This document shows, one piece after another, positions 32,379 to 47,000 of a DNA stretch of 64,000 nt. This stretch comes from Progne subis subis (lineage: Eukaryota; Chordata; Aves; Passeriformes; Hirundinidae). Position 1 is the first letter of the stretch. Each line of letters begins with the position of its first letter. The position numbers were made by a program, and so were the translations under genes. Under the pieces are notes generated by a model that saw nothing but the letters and a program-made list of their open reading frames with translations, was not told the origin of the DNA and made no database searches. Location: contig JAKJHU010000037.1 of the NCBI GenBank assembly GCA_022316685.1, forward strand, positions 1,351,792-1,415,791. The letters run 5' to 3'.

Positions 32379-34981
32379 CCAGTGAAGTCCATTCTAAAAC
32401 TGATATGACTGTCTAAATTGAAATGACAACAGTAATTAACATTCCACTAAGAAAACACAAACTTCATATCATAAAACTAGTTAATTAGTCTTCTCAAAGC
32501 TGTTTTATGAGGTCTGTTGTTTTCACAAGTTCTAAAGTCTTTAGTTAGTGCAGTATAGATGTAAACAATTTTTCTGGACTGTTTCTGTGGATCCAAAGTT
32601 ACTTCCCCACGTGTACTTCTGGCAGTTTCTGCAAAAGTCTGGACATACAAATTCATCCTTCCCAAGACTGAGCAAGATGTCATTGGGAATTAAGGAAGAG
32701 CCATGGAAGTGAAAGAATTTCATAACAGGCTGATTTTCAGCATTCATTGTTGTTCCTGACTGCACTGGGGAGAGAAGGGCAGTCAAGTGTGTACTTCCAG
32801 TATAACCATGTAGAATAATCTAGTTTACTGGGGAGACCAGAGATGAAGGCTGGAAACAGAATTGGAGTCCTTCAGAGAGCTGGATGTTTTTCAGATATAT
32901 GGCAGGGTAGAGTTGTTGTAGTGAAAATCTGCTCTTTTTTTAGTGCTGCTCTGAAAGCGGGGTAGGATGATGTCTTTGCTAGTGCAGAACCCCACGGTAG
33001 TGAGAAAAGCTCTCCCTGTTATCTAATGTTGTGTTCTGCATTATGCATTAACCGTTAATTGTTTGACAGATTTTTTTGTTTTTCAAATTTACAGACTTCT
33101 CCAAAGATCACCTTCTTTCCTATAAATTTAGAATTATAAAAGAATACCAGTTGGTAGTTTTGATGAATAAAACTTTATGTCTACAGATTGGGATTAAGGC
33201 AATCTTTTCCTGACAGTGGTCTGCAAGCAAACTAAAATGAGAAGTGAGAAGGAACTTTCTCAGGAGGTAACAGACCTTTCAGTCATAACAATTTGTGCAG
33301 CTCTGCCTTTCCAGTGAGCATGCAGACCGTGCTGGTGGACAGGAACGCTGAATCCAACAGCCAACGTCACCTTGTGAGTCTTTTAAGCAAAAACAGCTCC
33401 AGCATCCTAATGAACAGGGCTGCAGTGCAGTAGTTATTATACAAGGAAGTGTAACTAATAGAGTAATAGAGGAAGTGTTCTCTTGCCAGTGAGGCCAAAG
33501 GAGAAATGCTAGTTTAGTTTTGCTTATAAATAAAATAAACTTTGAAGGACCACAATAGATATCATCAGGTAATCAAATTCTAGAACAATGCTTGATCTAC
33601 GCTTGAGCTACTTCTTGGTCAATCTTCTTGGATTTATGTGTCTTATACTTGGGACAGAAATAGTTTTCCCAGTTTTGGATGTCTCTGATATTCAGAACAA
33701 ATGTTTTCCTTTAGTGCTGTAAGAAGAACCATAGCACAGCACCTTGTAGGAAGTATAATCATAAATGATGCTATGATAGTACATAAGATATTTGGTGCTT
33801 GGCATTGCCTTCCACAATCCAGGAAGCAAGTGATAAAAGCACCCGGTGTAGCCATTAGTGCTAACTGTCCATTTGTCTGAAGTTGTCTTAAGTACATAAC
33901 AAAATTAAGTTTAACTCGGGACATTTTTTTAATTCATGCATTAGTTTGAAGTTTTTGTTTCTTTTCAAACCTGATAATGACCTCATAAATAAATTTATTT
34001 AATTCTTCCAGTCAATCTAACAAATCATCTGCTCCTAACATTTCTATGTCATTAAAACACTGAAGTTGGAACAACACTCATTTTGCATATCTTTTAGGAA
34101 TATTGTTCTGTGGCACAGCAAAGGAAAATGTTTGTAGCTGGTTCATTAAAATCCTGGGGTTTATGCACAGATCTGCCTAAAATATCCTTATGTAACCTCA
34201 TGAGTGAAATGCATGATACATACTTACTCCTGAACAATAGCACTAAGAGGCCTTGATTGATGCTGAGGGGTTTGAATGTTCAGAAATATTACCATATGTA
34301 AGTGGGAGAGCTGGGACTGCACAGCTCAGTGAATATTCCTCTGAGCTATAAATAGCTTTTGGAAAAGGTATCAAATGCAATTTAAAAATGCCCAAGTGTC
34401 CACAATTCATAGCCCTGTTATCTTGCATTACTGAGTATTTTTGGTCTGTTTAGAGTCTGATCTAATTTTTGTGCCAGATACTACAATCAGGGTTGCTTAT
34501 TTTCCAATACAATATCGAGGCAAAATCAGAAATACCTATACAGAGAGAAAAGATACAAGTTACCTAACCCTCTGATCTGGCAAACAAAAAAGCATGATTT
34601 ATTGAGTAACAATCAAAACTATCATTGCCCACAATAAGAAGCAAGATGGAACATTTTAAATACATCACTAATGAGCCACAAAGCCATCCTAATTGTGTAG
34701 TTAATTCCTCTTTCTTTGCAACCCTCAATTCAGCAGTGCTCTGTAGCATTCAAACTGCTAAAGGCATAGTGATCCAATCTTTTATTACTGTGAATTAATC
34801 TCCTTCTAGTCATCCCAGAATGTAGAAGTTACCTTGCCATTTTTGTGATACCTTTCTTTTTCATCTTCCCAATTATATTAATAGTTATGTTCTGTTGTTT
34901 TTATTCTGACACAATTGTAAATCTTTCACATATGAACTCCACAACATTTCAGGTCTCTAGAAGAAGGATCTATCTTGGTTT

Positions 34982-35006
34982 TAGTTTTGGTTTCAAACCA
35001 AAACTA
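34982..35006. repeat. Perfect 12-bp inverted repeat around one base
   Basis: Left arm TAGTTTTGGTTT and right arm AAACCAAAACTA are exact reverse complements with a single C between them. Confidence 0.95.
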
Positions 35007-35714
35007 CTATTTCAATATGTTGTACACCTTCAGCGTGTGGGTACTCATACTGAAGTCAACAGGTGACTCAGAGAGAAGCATATGGTTGAGTAGTGGGTTT
35101 TTTCTTTTCTTTTTTTTTTTTTTCCAGATTTGGATCTAAAATCATGCTGGAAAAACCTGAATATAACAAAACTGCTCTTCTTCCACCATGTGGAAGAGCA
35201 GGGCACCTGACATATTTCCACATTTCCTGGCTGTGTGCCATGAAGCTATATTTTGTGGGATTTCTTTCGATATAAGTGTATGAGGTTAGAGGAAAAGCTG
35301 ATGTAGCATGATCCTGTGCAACTACAAGCAAATTACATAGACTTCATTATGTAACTGGAAGGCTGGATGAGCAGTTCTGCTAATGCTTTGCAGAGATAAT
35401 CTATTTGAGTTCTATGAAGACTGACAGCGTAATGTCAGGTTTTAGTACTGTAACCAAGGTTTTGTTCCATAGATACTAAACAAGATTGTGTCCTAGCCTG
35501 TATTTCAGGCTTATTTCTTCGTATAGCTCTGCACAGATTTTCTGTTCAGGTCATGAAGTAGTGCTAGGTTTTCACTGTTCATTCTATTCATTAGCTTTGA
35601 AGGGGCTGATTCAAATGCATCCGTTTGCTTCTTCTCTTTCATATGCATGCCTTATCTGTATTTGCAATAGATGAATTGTGTTAGAGTAATCTATTTAACA
35701 TAATGCATTCATGA

Positions 35715-35718
35715 TTTT

Positions 35719-35750
<32 letters not shown>
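35715..35750. repeat. (T)26-(GT)5 tract
   Basis: A long T run followed directly by GT units, then further T-rich sequence to about 35785. Confidence 0.9.
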
Positions 35751-35751
<1 letters not shown>

Positions 35752-38700
35752 CTTTGTGGGTTTTTTGTTGGTTTTTTTTTTTTTAAATTGCCCATTTGTG
35801 TGATGGAAAGCCAAGAGACTTCTGAGAACAGGGTCAAATCCAGCTTTCTCTCTCCATCCTGGATTTTAACTAAGCATTATGCATTTACTCTCCAGCATTT
35901 TTGTGGAGTTATGAAACCTTGGAATTCCTCTTCTTTGGTGAGTTTGTAACTCACAAATTTTGCCTGCAATATATGCAGTCTGTCTCCTGTTTGAAAGGAG
36001 AGGAGACAGTTGCAGAGGAGGATTCTCAGTTCTGGATCTGAGCAGACTGAAGTGCCTGCCATGGAACCTTCATTCACAGGCTGAGGCATCTGGGAGAGGT
36101 CAGTGGTCAGACACAGCCTAGCACTCCTTCCAGGATAAATTCCACTATGCAAGAACATTGAAATGCCTTTTAAAATCACTTCAGTTGTTGTCAGCTGTGC
36201 TCTAGCAGACAGACTCTGGGCGATTTACTGCCACCAAACATCCAAGCCTGATATCTATTGAGGCTCTCCAAATTGCTACCAGAAATGACAGAATGACATT
36301 TTGGCTGCCAGAGAGTGCCACCTAAGTCATTAACCTAAAAGAAAGTCAGCAGTGATTTTAAGTTAATGTGTGAGCACTGAACTGCAGCGAGTATATCATC
36401 CATTCTGCCATGTCAGCTACAGTGGAAGTAGCGTGTGCCAGAAGTAAACAGCTCAGATTGGTGACCTCTTGAATCTTCATGAATTCCCAGAGACTATAAA
36501 TCTGTCACTGACTACACTGGGAGTTTAAATGTCTAACTGGGATAGTTGGATATTTAGGTACTTTGAATCAATCTCTCTTTGAAATCGCAGGAAAAAAAAA
36601 TAAAATAAAATTTTCAAAAAAAAAAAAAATCAAAGACCCTCTCTGCTCCTCCCCACCCTTCCCACCTCCAACCCCTATACTGGGCTTCCAAAGCAGGTGT
36701 TTGGAATCAGTCTCTTGTGTTACGTGTGTGTTTGTATTATTGTTTTTTAGTTCATTACTGTTGCATTTATTTTGTCCATCACTCAGTTTTGCAGTAACCT
36801 CTTCTGGAGGAACTTGAATTTTAAAATGAAATAGATTAACACTTTCTCCCATAGTCACTATTCCATTCACAGTCAAAGAACAGTAAGAATCCATGCCAAC
36901 TAGATCACGTCATCAAGCCTGGTCTCTCAGGTCTCTTTTCATTCTGCTTAATTTATCACTTCAGCCTGTTTGCCAAGTTTAGATGTATGGTTTAATGCCA
37001 AGATCAAGCTCTGGAATTTTTTAAAATACAGACATAACCATGATAACACTTAAAGAGGGTTTCATTTTTATAACTTTTTTTTAAGTATATCTGTTTCCAA
37101 AACAGACTCTTTTCATCCTAAACTGCAATATTTGAGGGATGTGAAGAAAATATTCTCTGAAATCCCAGCTGGTGGCTAAGGGGATCAGGCACTGGAATTT
37201 CTCAGATTCTTCTGCAGTCTTACCTATACAGTGAAATTTCAGCAGGACAAAGGCTTCATTATTAAAGGTACAAATTAATTTACTGAGGGTGACCATTATG
37301 TAAATGAAAACTGTGATCTGCCCTTCGAACAGGTGTTTGCTGAAAAGCAGTTGATTGTAGAAGATGTATTCTGAGCTGAACATCCCAATCCCTGCAGGAG
37401 TATGCTGGGTTTCATCTCCATGCTCTTCAACCTGACACGTGCTGCCTTTAGGTTGTCAAGGGTGCTGTACCTGACAGACAGTTCAGCTCTAAACAGGGAT
37501 GTGTCAGCATTGCTGACTTGTGTGTAGGCCTTGGCTCTTGCATTGAGAGCTTGCTTCATTCTGGTGTTCTGCTGAACACAACAGAACCAGTGAACACACT
37601 TCCAAGCTCAAAGGATGTTATAGCACGTGTTAAAAATGTACTATCAGAAATGAGCACAAATCACATCATCTCAGGTGCCACATTACAATAAAGTATCACA
37701 TTACAATAAAAGTCCTCTGCAGTGGATTGTACTGTTCTTATAGTACTGTTATAGGGGGATATGTGGAATATATTTGATGCACATTGACAAAATTTGATCA
37801 CAGAACTTTTCCTGCAAGACTTGGCCAATCCAAGTTCATGCAATACCAGGTCAGGGCTGAGGCTCCTTACTGCTCATAGTTAAAGAACTCTTACCTCACT
37901 AACAAACAAATTGAAAACAAATTAATGATTAAATGTTGCAATTTGGACAGTAGGTGTTCTTCCTTTCATGTTTGCATCATCTGGCTATTCAAATGCAGAT
38001 GATTTTAAAAAAATCCCTCTCCCTAATCTCAGGTGATGGATAAAGGAGCTACTGGACTTCCATGGGAAGGTTCTGATGGCTGTGAAATAAACACATGCAA
38101 TATAATATTTGAAATAATTAAATTTATCAGATTAAGTTTAAGACTAAAAATAAAAAAACAGCAGTCATTTGCATCTGTTGTTTCTGGTGTAGACCTCTCT
38201 GATGAATTTAGCCAGAACTGACACATTATTTTTGTGGCTTTTGAGCCTTGTCTCTAATGTTGGCTTCCTAATATTCTAGCTAAGCCTGTCCTGGGATGCC
38301 TGTAGCCATTATTCTCATTATTCTTTTAGTTTCCCAGTATGTGTCAGTGTTAAATCAGTGATGTAGATTAACAGCTGTGGCACAAAAGAATAAAAGGAAA
38401 TCTTTTGGTACGGTACTAAATGTTTCATATGTGCAGACCATGAATCCTGAAAATTACTGTCTACAATGATCCTACATATAATAGACTTAAAAACCATAAA
38501 ACATTTTTTTTATTTTTTTTAATATTCCTTGAATGTGTAATAAAAACTTGATCCTTAACACTGTTAGCAATGTGGCAGAATAGCAGCAAACTTAAAACTA
38601 TTTATCTCATTTTATTATGATTAAAAATATAAAAGAAATATATTGTTATGAACGAATGTCTTTTACCAGCCAATTTAGTGCTCATCCCTCTGTCTGAGAT

Positions 38701-40000
38701 GGCTTGTGGACCAATATACCTAGTTTTACTGCTATTTATTTGAACAAATGTCAGTCATATATTTCTCTTGACCTTTTAGTCTATTTAAAGCAAAAAAGGA
38801 AATAGATATTTATTGTTTGCCAGCCCTTTTTTCTGTCTCATTTCACTGCATATGTTCGGCAATCCAGTTTTCTAGGCAAGCTGACTGCATTCATTTTATT
38901 CACCCTTCTGCCATCTGTGAAGTAATTAACTTTTGATTTGTGGGAAAAAATTATGAAGAATGACAATCATTTTATTTGTTTCCCAGTACCCCTGGAAGAT
39001 CAGCAGTAATATTGTTTCTATTTAAGCCAGGGGTATGCATGAACATCCAAAATCTGGAAATTGCTCGGAGTTTCTTTTACAGTAGCCATTGTAATTTTAT
39101 TACAGCTAAAATTTTACTGTCTTGACTATGAGGGGTGCTACTGTGAGCTGTATTTCTGCATCTGGGTTGGCTGTGGTCCTGAAACTTAATATGAGAACTG
39201 GACTTAAGAGTTTGATACAGATTTACATCCTCCCCTACCAAATCACAGCACCCCTAGAACGAGATTTGCAAAAGCATTTAGAGATTTAAAATATTTATGT
39301 GGTTTGAAGTAGGAGAGGAAGATATTATAATTTTTTTTTTAATCTACAAGGAGATTTATATTACTATAAATGTTAAAAGAAAATTCTGCTGACCATCATT
39401 ACATGATATTAGTTTTCATCTTAAAAGGAAGACATTTTACAGGACTGTTACAGTGCTGATAACAGTAGATCACAAGTCATGTTCTGTTATGTGGAGGAGC
39501 AGAGGACTGGCAAAAATTCTGTTTACCTGCTTTGATTATAGCAATTCACAGTTTGATGAACTAGCCTAAAGCATTCACATTCACACTATAGAGCAACCAT
39601 GTGTAGTTATTCATCCAGGCTGGATGATTACTCTTCTTCCCTTCTGTTTTAATCCAGTTGAGTTGACACAAGGTGAATTAACAGATAAGGCAGAAGTTGC
39701 CTTTACCAGTTTTTCCACTCCTTGCCCCAGGCGTTGCCCCTTCCAAAGCAGGGCTGCCTGGAACACACATGAGGTTTGCAATCCAGAAGAAGAAAGGAAT
39801 TATGGTGTCTGGGGGAGTATTTCCTGCAGTTGTTTAGGAACTGCTTCAGGTGTGGTTTAACCATCCTTTGGCATGCTTATACAATAGCTTCAGGCATCTT
39901 ATTGCAATCCTCACTGTGGGTCGACAATATCAAAATGGCAGTCTTTCCTTTAGAGCTGCTAATGTTTCAGGAAACATTTCCTGGGATGGCAATGTCGTGA

Positions 40001-43000
40001 CCTTTTCTCTGCAGTACTTTCTGTTCCAGTAGCAAGCCCATCAAATATCTCTTTCTCATATGACTGCCAGGGATACTTCACCTATCCAGTGGGTGAGCTG
40101 AACAGACTGTGTGGAGAATGACTGACAAAACAGTTTCAGCCAGTGGTGAGAGCAATTTTAGGTGAATTAGGGTTACAGCATAACAGACTATCCATAAGCC
40201 AGCTCTCCTGGTGAACCAAAGGCCATCCTACCAGCTAAAAACATTGAAAGAGATGAACAAAGACCAGGAAGGATGGTCAGACAATAGATGCACTAATCCA
40301 CAGTCAGGCTCCATCAGGTGGGATTTTAAATTGCTGTGTCTGTAACATGGCTGGGAACAGTGGCAGAGCCACTACCACTTTCTGCACTGCATACTGTATA
40401 AAGGAAAAGATTCACCACAAGTAACCATCAAAGCACAGAAGTATGCCAGCTTCTCATCTCTTCAGCCTTTGCAAATCATGTAGGGAAATATTGCTGAATT
40501 GTTAAATGAAACCTGTTGCACATTCTTATTTTCTAACAGGTTCTCCATGCCAGATGCTCTGACAGTTACCCAGCTATATCCATCATTTTTTTCTGAGGGG
40601 CTGGGGAAGGATTTTAATATAATATAGACAGTATAAAATTTTTAGTTATAATACATATTTTAAATGGCTTTTTAACCTTTCCCAAAGTTATTTCCTTTCC
40701 AGGGGGCCACATATTTAGGTCTTGTTAATAAAATTTAGAAATTCAGGTTTGCTTATGTTCATTGTCTCACAGCTGCATCTTGTAGTTACAGCTATTCATT
40801 CAAAATTATAAAAATATAGATATGGATAATATTCTTGAAAAATATGGGTCGATGCTGTGGTACTGCTGGAATCCAAAATGTGGCACAGTATTAGCTGGCA
40901 TAATCTTTTGTCCAGGTAATGAAATTTATTCATTCATAGTCCTGCACAGCCCAAACCCAAGTAAGATTTCTAGGGATTTAGTTAATGTTAGCATTATGCT
41001 TTCAGAAGGCAAAGAGCTCATTTATGTAACATCTGGTGCAAGACAGTTCAATCCCCCCAATTTGTGCAAATCCTGCTGTAGTTTAAGTCCTTTGTAGTGT
41101 TTTAATGTCTTGAACCATTCAGTACAATCAGCAAACTTTAGTTATGCACAGTCCTGTTATCTCTTCATATGAGTATGTAAAATAAGTCTTGCTTATAGTC
41201 ACCCTGTAGGATAGAACCTTTTAACCTTTAACCCTGCTGCAGAGTGTGAAAATGGCATCTTTCTGCCATTTTGTGCTCTTACCCAGTGTAAAGCTTGATG
41301 TGTGGTTACTTGATTGACTAATCTGCTCTGCCTTGGGCACCAAGAAATGGGATTGACTTTTTTGGTTGCAACTTCTGGGGGTTGCTGCAGAGAAAAGTAT
41401 CGTAAGTACAGGAAAACTTGATGAAGGACAAAATGTGCCAAATGTTGAGGGGTTTTTTTGTTTTGTTTTGTTTATCTGATAGATCAGATGTTAAATTTAA
41501 TCATCTCAAATTGTACCAGTGTTTTACCAACTTCGGAACTAAATTCTCAGACAGTTTCCCTGGCTCCCATTTAAGTTGCTTCTGTCTCTAGATTACAAAA
41601 CTGTCTTTTTAGGAGCAGCTTTGCTATCTTTAAAAACAGTTACTATTTTAAGAATAACTTGCATAAACAGTAGGTTTAATTGCACTGGATTATGCAAACT
41701 ATTTTCTGGATATATGGTAGAGCTAGCTCAGCATGCAGAAGTGTCCAGAAAAAGAAAGGAAATACATTTTCTAGCTGTTAAATGTTAGAGATTGATTTAC
41801 TCTTCCATATTTAATCGGTTCTAATTAGCCAGCATATTTCAGCATGACTGAAATATATGCCCATTCGGTGTGAAATCCTATGTATGCTGCTTGTTGAAGT
41901 AGTTGTTACCAGTCTTAAAGACCTGAATTAATATTCAGATATTAATATTAGTTTCAGACATTCTATCTGTTACTCAATAAGCATTTTTGAGTCTTTATTA
42001 TTGAATACCAGAATATTGTGTCATACTTTCTGTACCGACTTGGTTCCACTTGTTATTGCCATCAAAAATACAGGGCTGCTTTGTTTTTAACCATTGGTAC
42101 AATGGCAATTAGAATATCATCCTCCCTAAAGGTCCTTCTCAGATTATTGTGATAGACAAGGTATGACATTAAAACACCAATGATCCTATAAATTAAAATG
42201 TGTATAAAAGACCTTATTTACGTGTTTATTTTTTCATTTCCAAGTGTTCATCTGAAGTTTTGCTCCTTGTCATTGCTAACAAGGACCTCATGCTAAATTT
42301 TGAGCAGACCAAAAAGCAAATGCACAAAACTCAGTCCAAATTTACAGACCATACAAGAGTGTGTGGTCAACAACAGAGCATTAATAAAGCATTTATCACT
42401 TAACAGAATCAAGGAGAGCTTCAGGGACAATTCACAGGAAATAAATGGATTTAGCTCAGAAGAATCATACAGTTTACACTGCGATGGGGGCAAGATTCCC
42501 TTAGGTAGTCCTGTAATCTTGTGGCATATCCTTGCCATGAGAGTTGTGCCTTACTGGTTGGAGATTACACATTAGCCAGTTTGGTCCCTTGCAATGGCGC
42601 TTCTCTTACCAGCCAGAGTTTTGTATTTATTTCATAGATTCAACCAATCGAGCTTGAACGATATGGATTACCTGTTTAAAGAAGGAAAAAACACAATAGT
42701 TCCTGCATTTCTGCTAGTTTTGCTATCTGAGATTGTGGTGAAGTGTGAGAGTTTCATCTTGACCTCTTGAAACCATATTCTCAATAAAAATCACTCAATA
42801 TGAAAGTCACATTTTCTGCAGAGTCCAAATGTGTTGAATTTCAGAGTTAGAGTGTAAGACTCATTCTTTTGTTGAGGGAGCAACAAGGACTGAGAGACCA
42901 CAGCTTGGTCTTGTGTCACCAGAGACTCAGGGGACAACTGTCCAGGGCTCTTTGGTATGCTGTTCACTCTGCTGAGAGAGTGAAACCTGCCTCTCTGGAA

Positions 43001-46000
43001 GCTGCAGAATAAATATGCTCTTCAGTACACTCTTTCACATTACTCCTTTCAATCCTTGAATGAAATACCATCTGGTCCTGATGACTTACTGTAATTGCGT
43101 CTCTAATTGCTCTGTAACTTCCTCAGAGAGTTCAATCTCAGGGAAAGACGTATTCAGATTTACCATTAAGATTGCCTTCAGTATAGCAATTCACTTAACA
43201 GGTCTCCTCTTTCTGCATCTCACTGTATCCAAATTGTGTAGAGGAATAAAGGCTACCAAAAGGATTTTTCTGGTCTACAGGAATCCTTCATTGGTTAAAT
43301 AGAGATGTTTTTCTTGGAAAATGTGGTATAAATCTGACAAGCAGAGAAAAAAGATGAATTTGGAACCTTAGCACTGAAAAGTTTGATATTTGTTATCATT
43401 TCTGTTGATTAAATGTCTCTAGTCTCAGGATTGACATCATTTTCAATCACAATGATATTACACCTTTACTATGAATGCTTTCCTGTATTTAAAATCTCAG
43501 TCCTTATGCTGTTCTGATGCTCTGCTCTGATGTTGCTCAAAGTTACACTGACTTCCCTTATGTTTTTAAGAAATCTTTTTGAAGTACTGAAAATTATGGG
43601 GAAAAAAAATGTACACATGTTTTTCCATCATAGTGCATGCATCTTTCTGGCTCTGTACTTGCGATGTAATGCATCACAGCTCATAGGTACAAGCTGTTGA
43701 AGCATCCCAGTTAGTGGCAGATGTTGCTGAAAGGTTGTCAGTTATTTGTGAAAGCAAAACATCTATTCTTTTATAGACTTCAAGCCCGCACTTCAGTTAA
43801 AGGATCAGACAAAGGAAATATTTTTTGATCCATGAATCACTTACAGAGATACTAACACAAGATCATCCCTCAAACAGGAAGGACACAGGACACCTTTTCT
43901 TAAGAAAAAGCAGCATGTTTATCTCTTTCTCTTGCTTTCCATATTTTTCTGTTTCCTTTTCTTCTCCAGCATCTGAAATCATTTGCAAATAGCTTTTGTA
44001 AACCAGTGTCCCTTACAGAAATTTCATATCCTACTTCCATCTCAGAGATACAGAATAACTTTCTGTTGTTATCTGTATCACTTCCTTCTGCCTATCCAAG
44101 AGAAAATGAGAGGATATAACTAATATGGCCCAGTCTGTTTTCCCATATGGATCTTCAGCTCAAGGCCATGGCATCAGCCTTCTTGTGCTCATTAGGATCT
44201 CAGGACTTTTTTCCAGATATTGAATTCAGTTCCATTCTTTCCTGGGACTGTCCTGGGATCCCGAACAATTTCAGCAAGATTTCTGGCGAATATTGTCAAT
44301 ATGATCAGCTGAAATCCTTGCATCACAATGTTATTATAACTATTATCCCATATGGCTTCACTTGGAAGGTTTCACCTGAGGCTACTTCAGAACTGGCTGC
44401 CAGTCTGAAGCAATGTGGGCATTTAAAGTATCACTTCTCCAGCCCTGCTGCCACACAGGAGTGGTAACAGGATACAGTCTCAGTATCAATATTTCCCTCC
44501 CTTCAAACCTGTGGTCTTAACACATGATGTGCCTCAACACAAGCAAGCAGGAGGCTTATGGACCCTCAGCTGTCCACTCTTCCTGAAAATGCATCGATAC
44601 TCAGACAACCCACTTTGCCTGCTACGATTTCATCCTCATAAAAGAGAAGTGGCATTTTGCATCCTGACAGATGTTACATTGGCTGTATCCGCTGCGTAAG
44701 GGAGCACTTTTCACCCTGATAGGTTCAGCATGAAATAACTCACAGAGCACTGCAGTTACCAGGTGTAAACAACCACCCACTAAACTGTTTTAAACAGTCA
44801 GTAATCCCCAGGCTGCCAGGCAAGGTGACAGGGCAACCCTCTCGGTACAAGAAGGAAAATGAGTAATGAGTTGAAAACACCGATTTGTGCTATAAGGGGC
44901 CACATTCCTGGCTCTCTCTGAGATGCCCTTTGGCATTCTTATTAAAAAACAAAACCAAAAACAAACAACAACAACAACAACAAACTACTACTAGATTCTA
45001 AACCTATTTGCTGTAAAGAATGACAGTAATTCAAAATGGTTTGTCTCTGTGGATCCTATTATCTACTTTTCTTTCTCTCTTTTCCATCACCTCGCTGTGC
45101 TTCTAGGGTGACTCAAAGTGGAAGACGGAATACAAGTTTCAAATTACTCTGAGTTGAGACTCTTGAAGTCCTTGAATTACAGTGCCAGTCAAAGAATATG
45201 AGAGATATGGGAGCGTCCCTATGTACAAAGCATGCATAAAGACTACTATTCAGAAAACGGTGGTTATAGTAAATTTGGTGACCATGTGAATGTCATCTGC
45301 GTTGGTTGGCAGGAGGAGAGGTTATACAGAAATAGCCTGGATTATTTAATTTATTTTTTAAGTCCTCTTCCTCTTCTGGAGTTTGTGTGTGTGCAAATCT
45401 GAATGTTATCACGTCTCCCCTTTGAGCTCTACCACTACTACAAAGACATTTGTACTGTTGACATTACTATACATTGTATAAGGCGTTAGCTATTGTATCA
45501 GCTAGAAAATCCTTCCCAAATTAAATTAACATATTCCTGTGATTTGTGAGGCACTTATTCTGGATTTAAGTTTAGGAGTCTTAGCAAAATTTTTCTCAAT
45601 TCTAAAAGCATTGTGAACTTTATGGCAAATTAATACATATTGATGGAGTAAATTTGGTTTTCCGTAGTGACTATCCACTATTAGTTTTCCTTCTTGTAAA
45701 ATATTAATCATCTATGCAGGAAATTCAAACAGTGCTCAAGTGATAGGCAATAAATCAGAAAAGACTGTTTCTTTGTTGTTTTGATGAATGGCTTGCTATT
45801 TTGTTTTCAGGTTATTTTTAGTATGAGGGAAGGTGCTAACATTTATCTGGATTTCTTCAGCAAACGTTGGAATAGAATATCTTACATTAAATTGCTTGAT
45901 GCTATGACAGTTTAAAACCTGTAAAATTTATAAATAGTTCATTTTTTTATAAATAGAAGGAAAAATGTTGGCAGAAGTGTAAGTTATGGACCCTTTTTTA

Positions 46001-47000
46001 AGATACAGAGACAAAACACATGATTTGTCTTCAGCCAAGAATAATTGAAATGTCATCCAAGTTCCATGCACCCTGACCTCTTTTCACTGAGTAACACACC
46101 AGTTGCATGACAGGTGCATTTGAAATATTAAATTTTGATGGAACTGTAAAGTACAACTAGAGCTAGATATGTATGTCAGCAGAAATGAAAGACATGGCTA
46201 ATCTACCAGGAACAAAAAACTATTCTACCCGCTTCAGACATAGCACCTGATCAGACATTGTATCACTGAAATGATCAGAGTTCAAATCAGTTTCTTTTAT
46301 AAGATGATGAAGTCTGTCAGATTTTACAAGCAAATGACATGAACTCACTGGACTGGGATTTGAGGAGAAAAGTGGATTTAATCCAGAAGTAACTGACAGC
46401 ATGAGAGATGGAAAGGGTCAAAGAGGGGAAAGCAGAAAGTGCTTTCTTGGAAAAGTAATTTTTTCTTTTTTTTCAATATAACAAAACCAACAGATGAGCC
46501 TTCCAGAGAGTCAGGTTAGATAAAATATTCAGACAGGCTGTTTTAATTTGGTGCCTGTCTATTCTGTATAAATCTTGTCCTAATCTGTACTCCCTTACCC
46601 AATATAAATAAAATAAAATGGTATATTTGGGATTAAAATACAAGGCCAGTGGCCTCAAATACAGCCTAAATTTATGAATTATGACGTGACTTTCTAAAAC
46701 TCTTGCAAGTCTGCCATCCTACTTCCATCCTAGCTTCCTCCCTACTGCCATCCTAGCTTCAGTAGGGAAATGGAGGGTTGGTCTCTGTACATTATTGTAC
46801 AGTGAAAAGCCTGACTTCTAAGGCAAAGAAAGACTTTCCCAGAAACATCTCAGTGATATACTCTGACATCCATTTCATTTCCAGAGGCATGTCTTTAATC
46901 ACATTGTTACTAAAAAAAAAAACTGTTATGGATGGGGATGTGCAGTCCATTGGCCAGAGCAGCTCTGCAGAGGTGAATACAATGGGAATTCTGGACTGAG
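40001..47000. other. Non-coding DNA, no gene recognised
   Basis: No exon identified. It contains a weak imperfect hairpin (41832-41860, GCATATTTCAG arm with one bulge) and a (CAA)n tract (about 44963-44982). The AATAAA at about 42998 follows sequence faintly resembling an LTR, but without a TATA box or repeats to support it. Frames at 42293-42575, 44147-44467 and others are unrecognised. Confidence 0.55.

Larger units (their letters stand above)
32386..40000. other. Non-coding DNA, no gene recognised
   Basis: No exon or known repeat family identified. Simple repeats: T26-(GT)5 at 35715-35750 and A-rich sequence at 36590-36629. A perfect palindrome lies at 34982-35006. A 14-bp direct repeat (CACATTACAATAAA) occurs at about 37679-37692 and 37698-37711. 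Short frames are unrecognised. Confidence 0.55.

Noticed and set aside
41832..41860. Imperfect hairpin as a small RNA precursor
   Set aside because: The stem is only about 11 bp with a bulge, too short for a microRNA precursor.
42840..43045. LTR-like segment with AATAAA near 42998
   Set aside because: No TATA box, no TG/CA ends with a flanking duplication, and no similarity to the other LTRs here.
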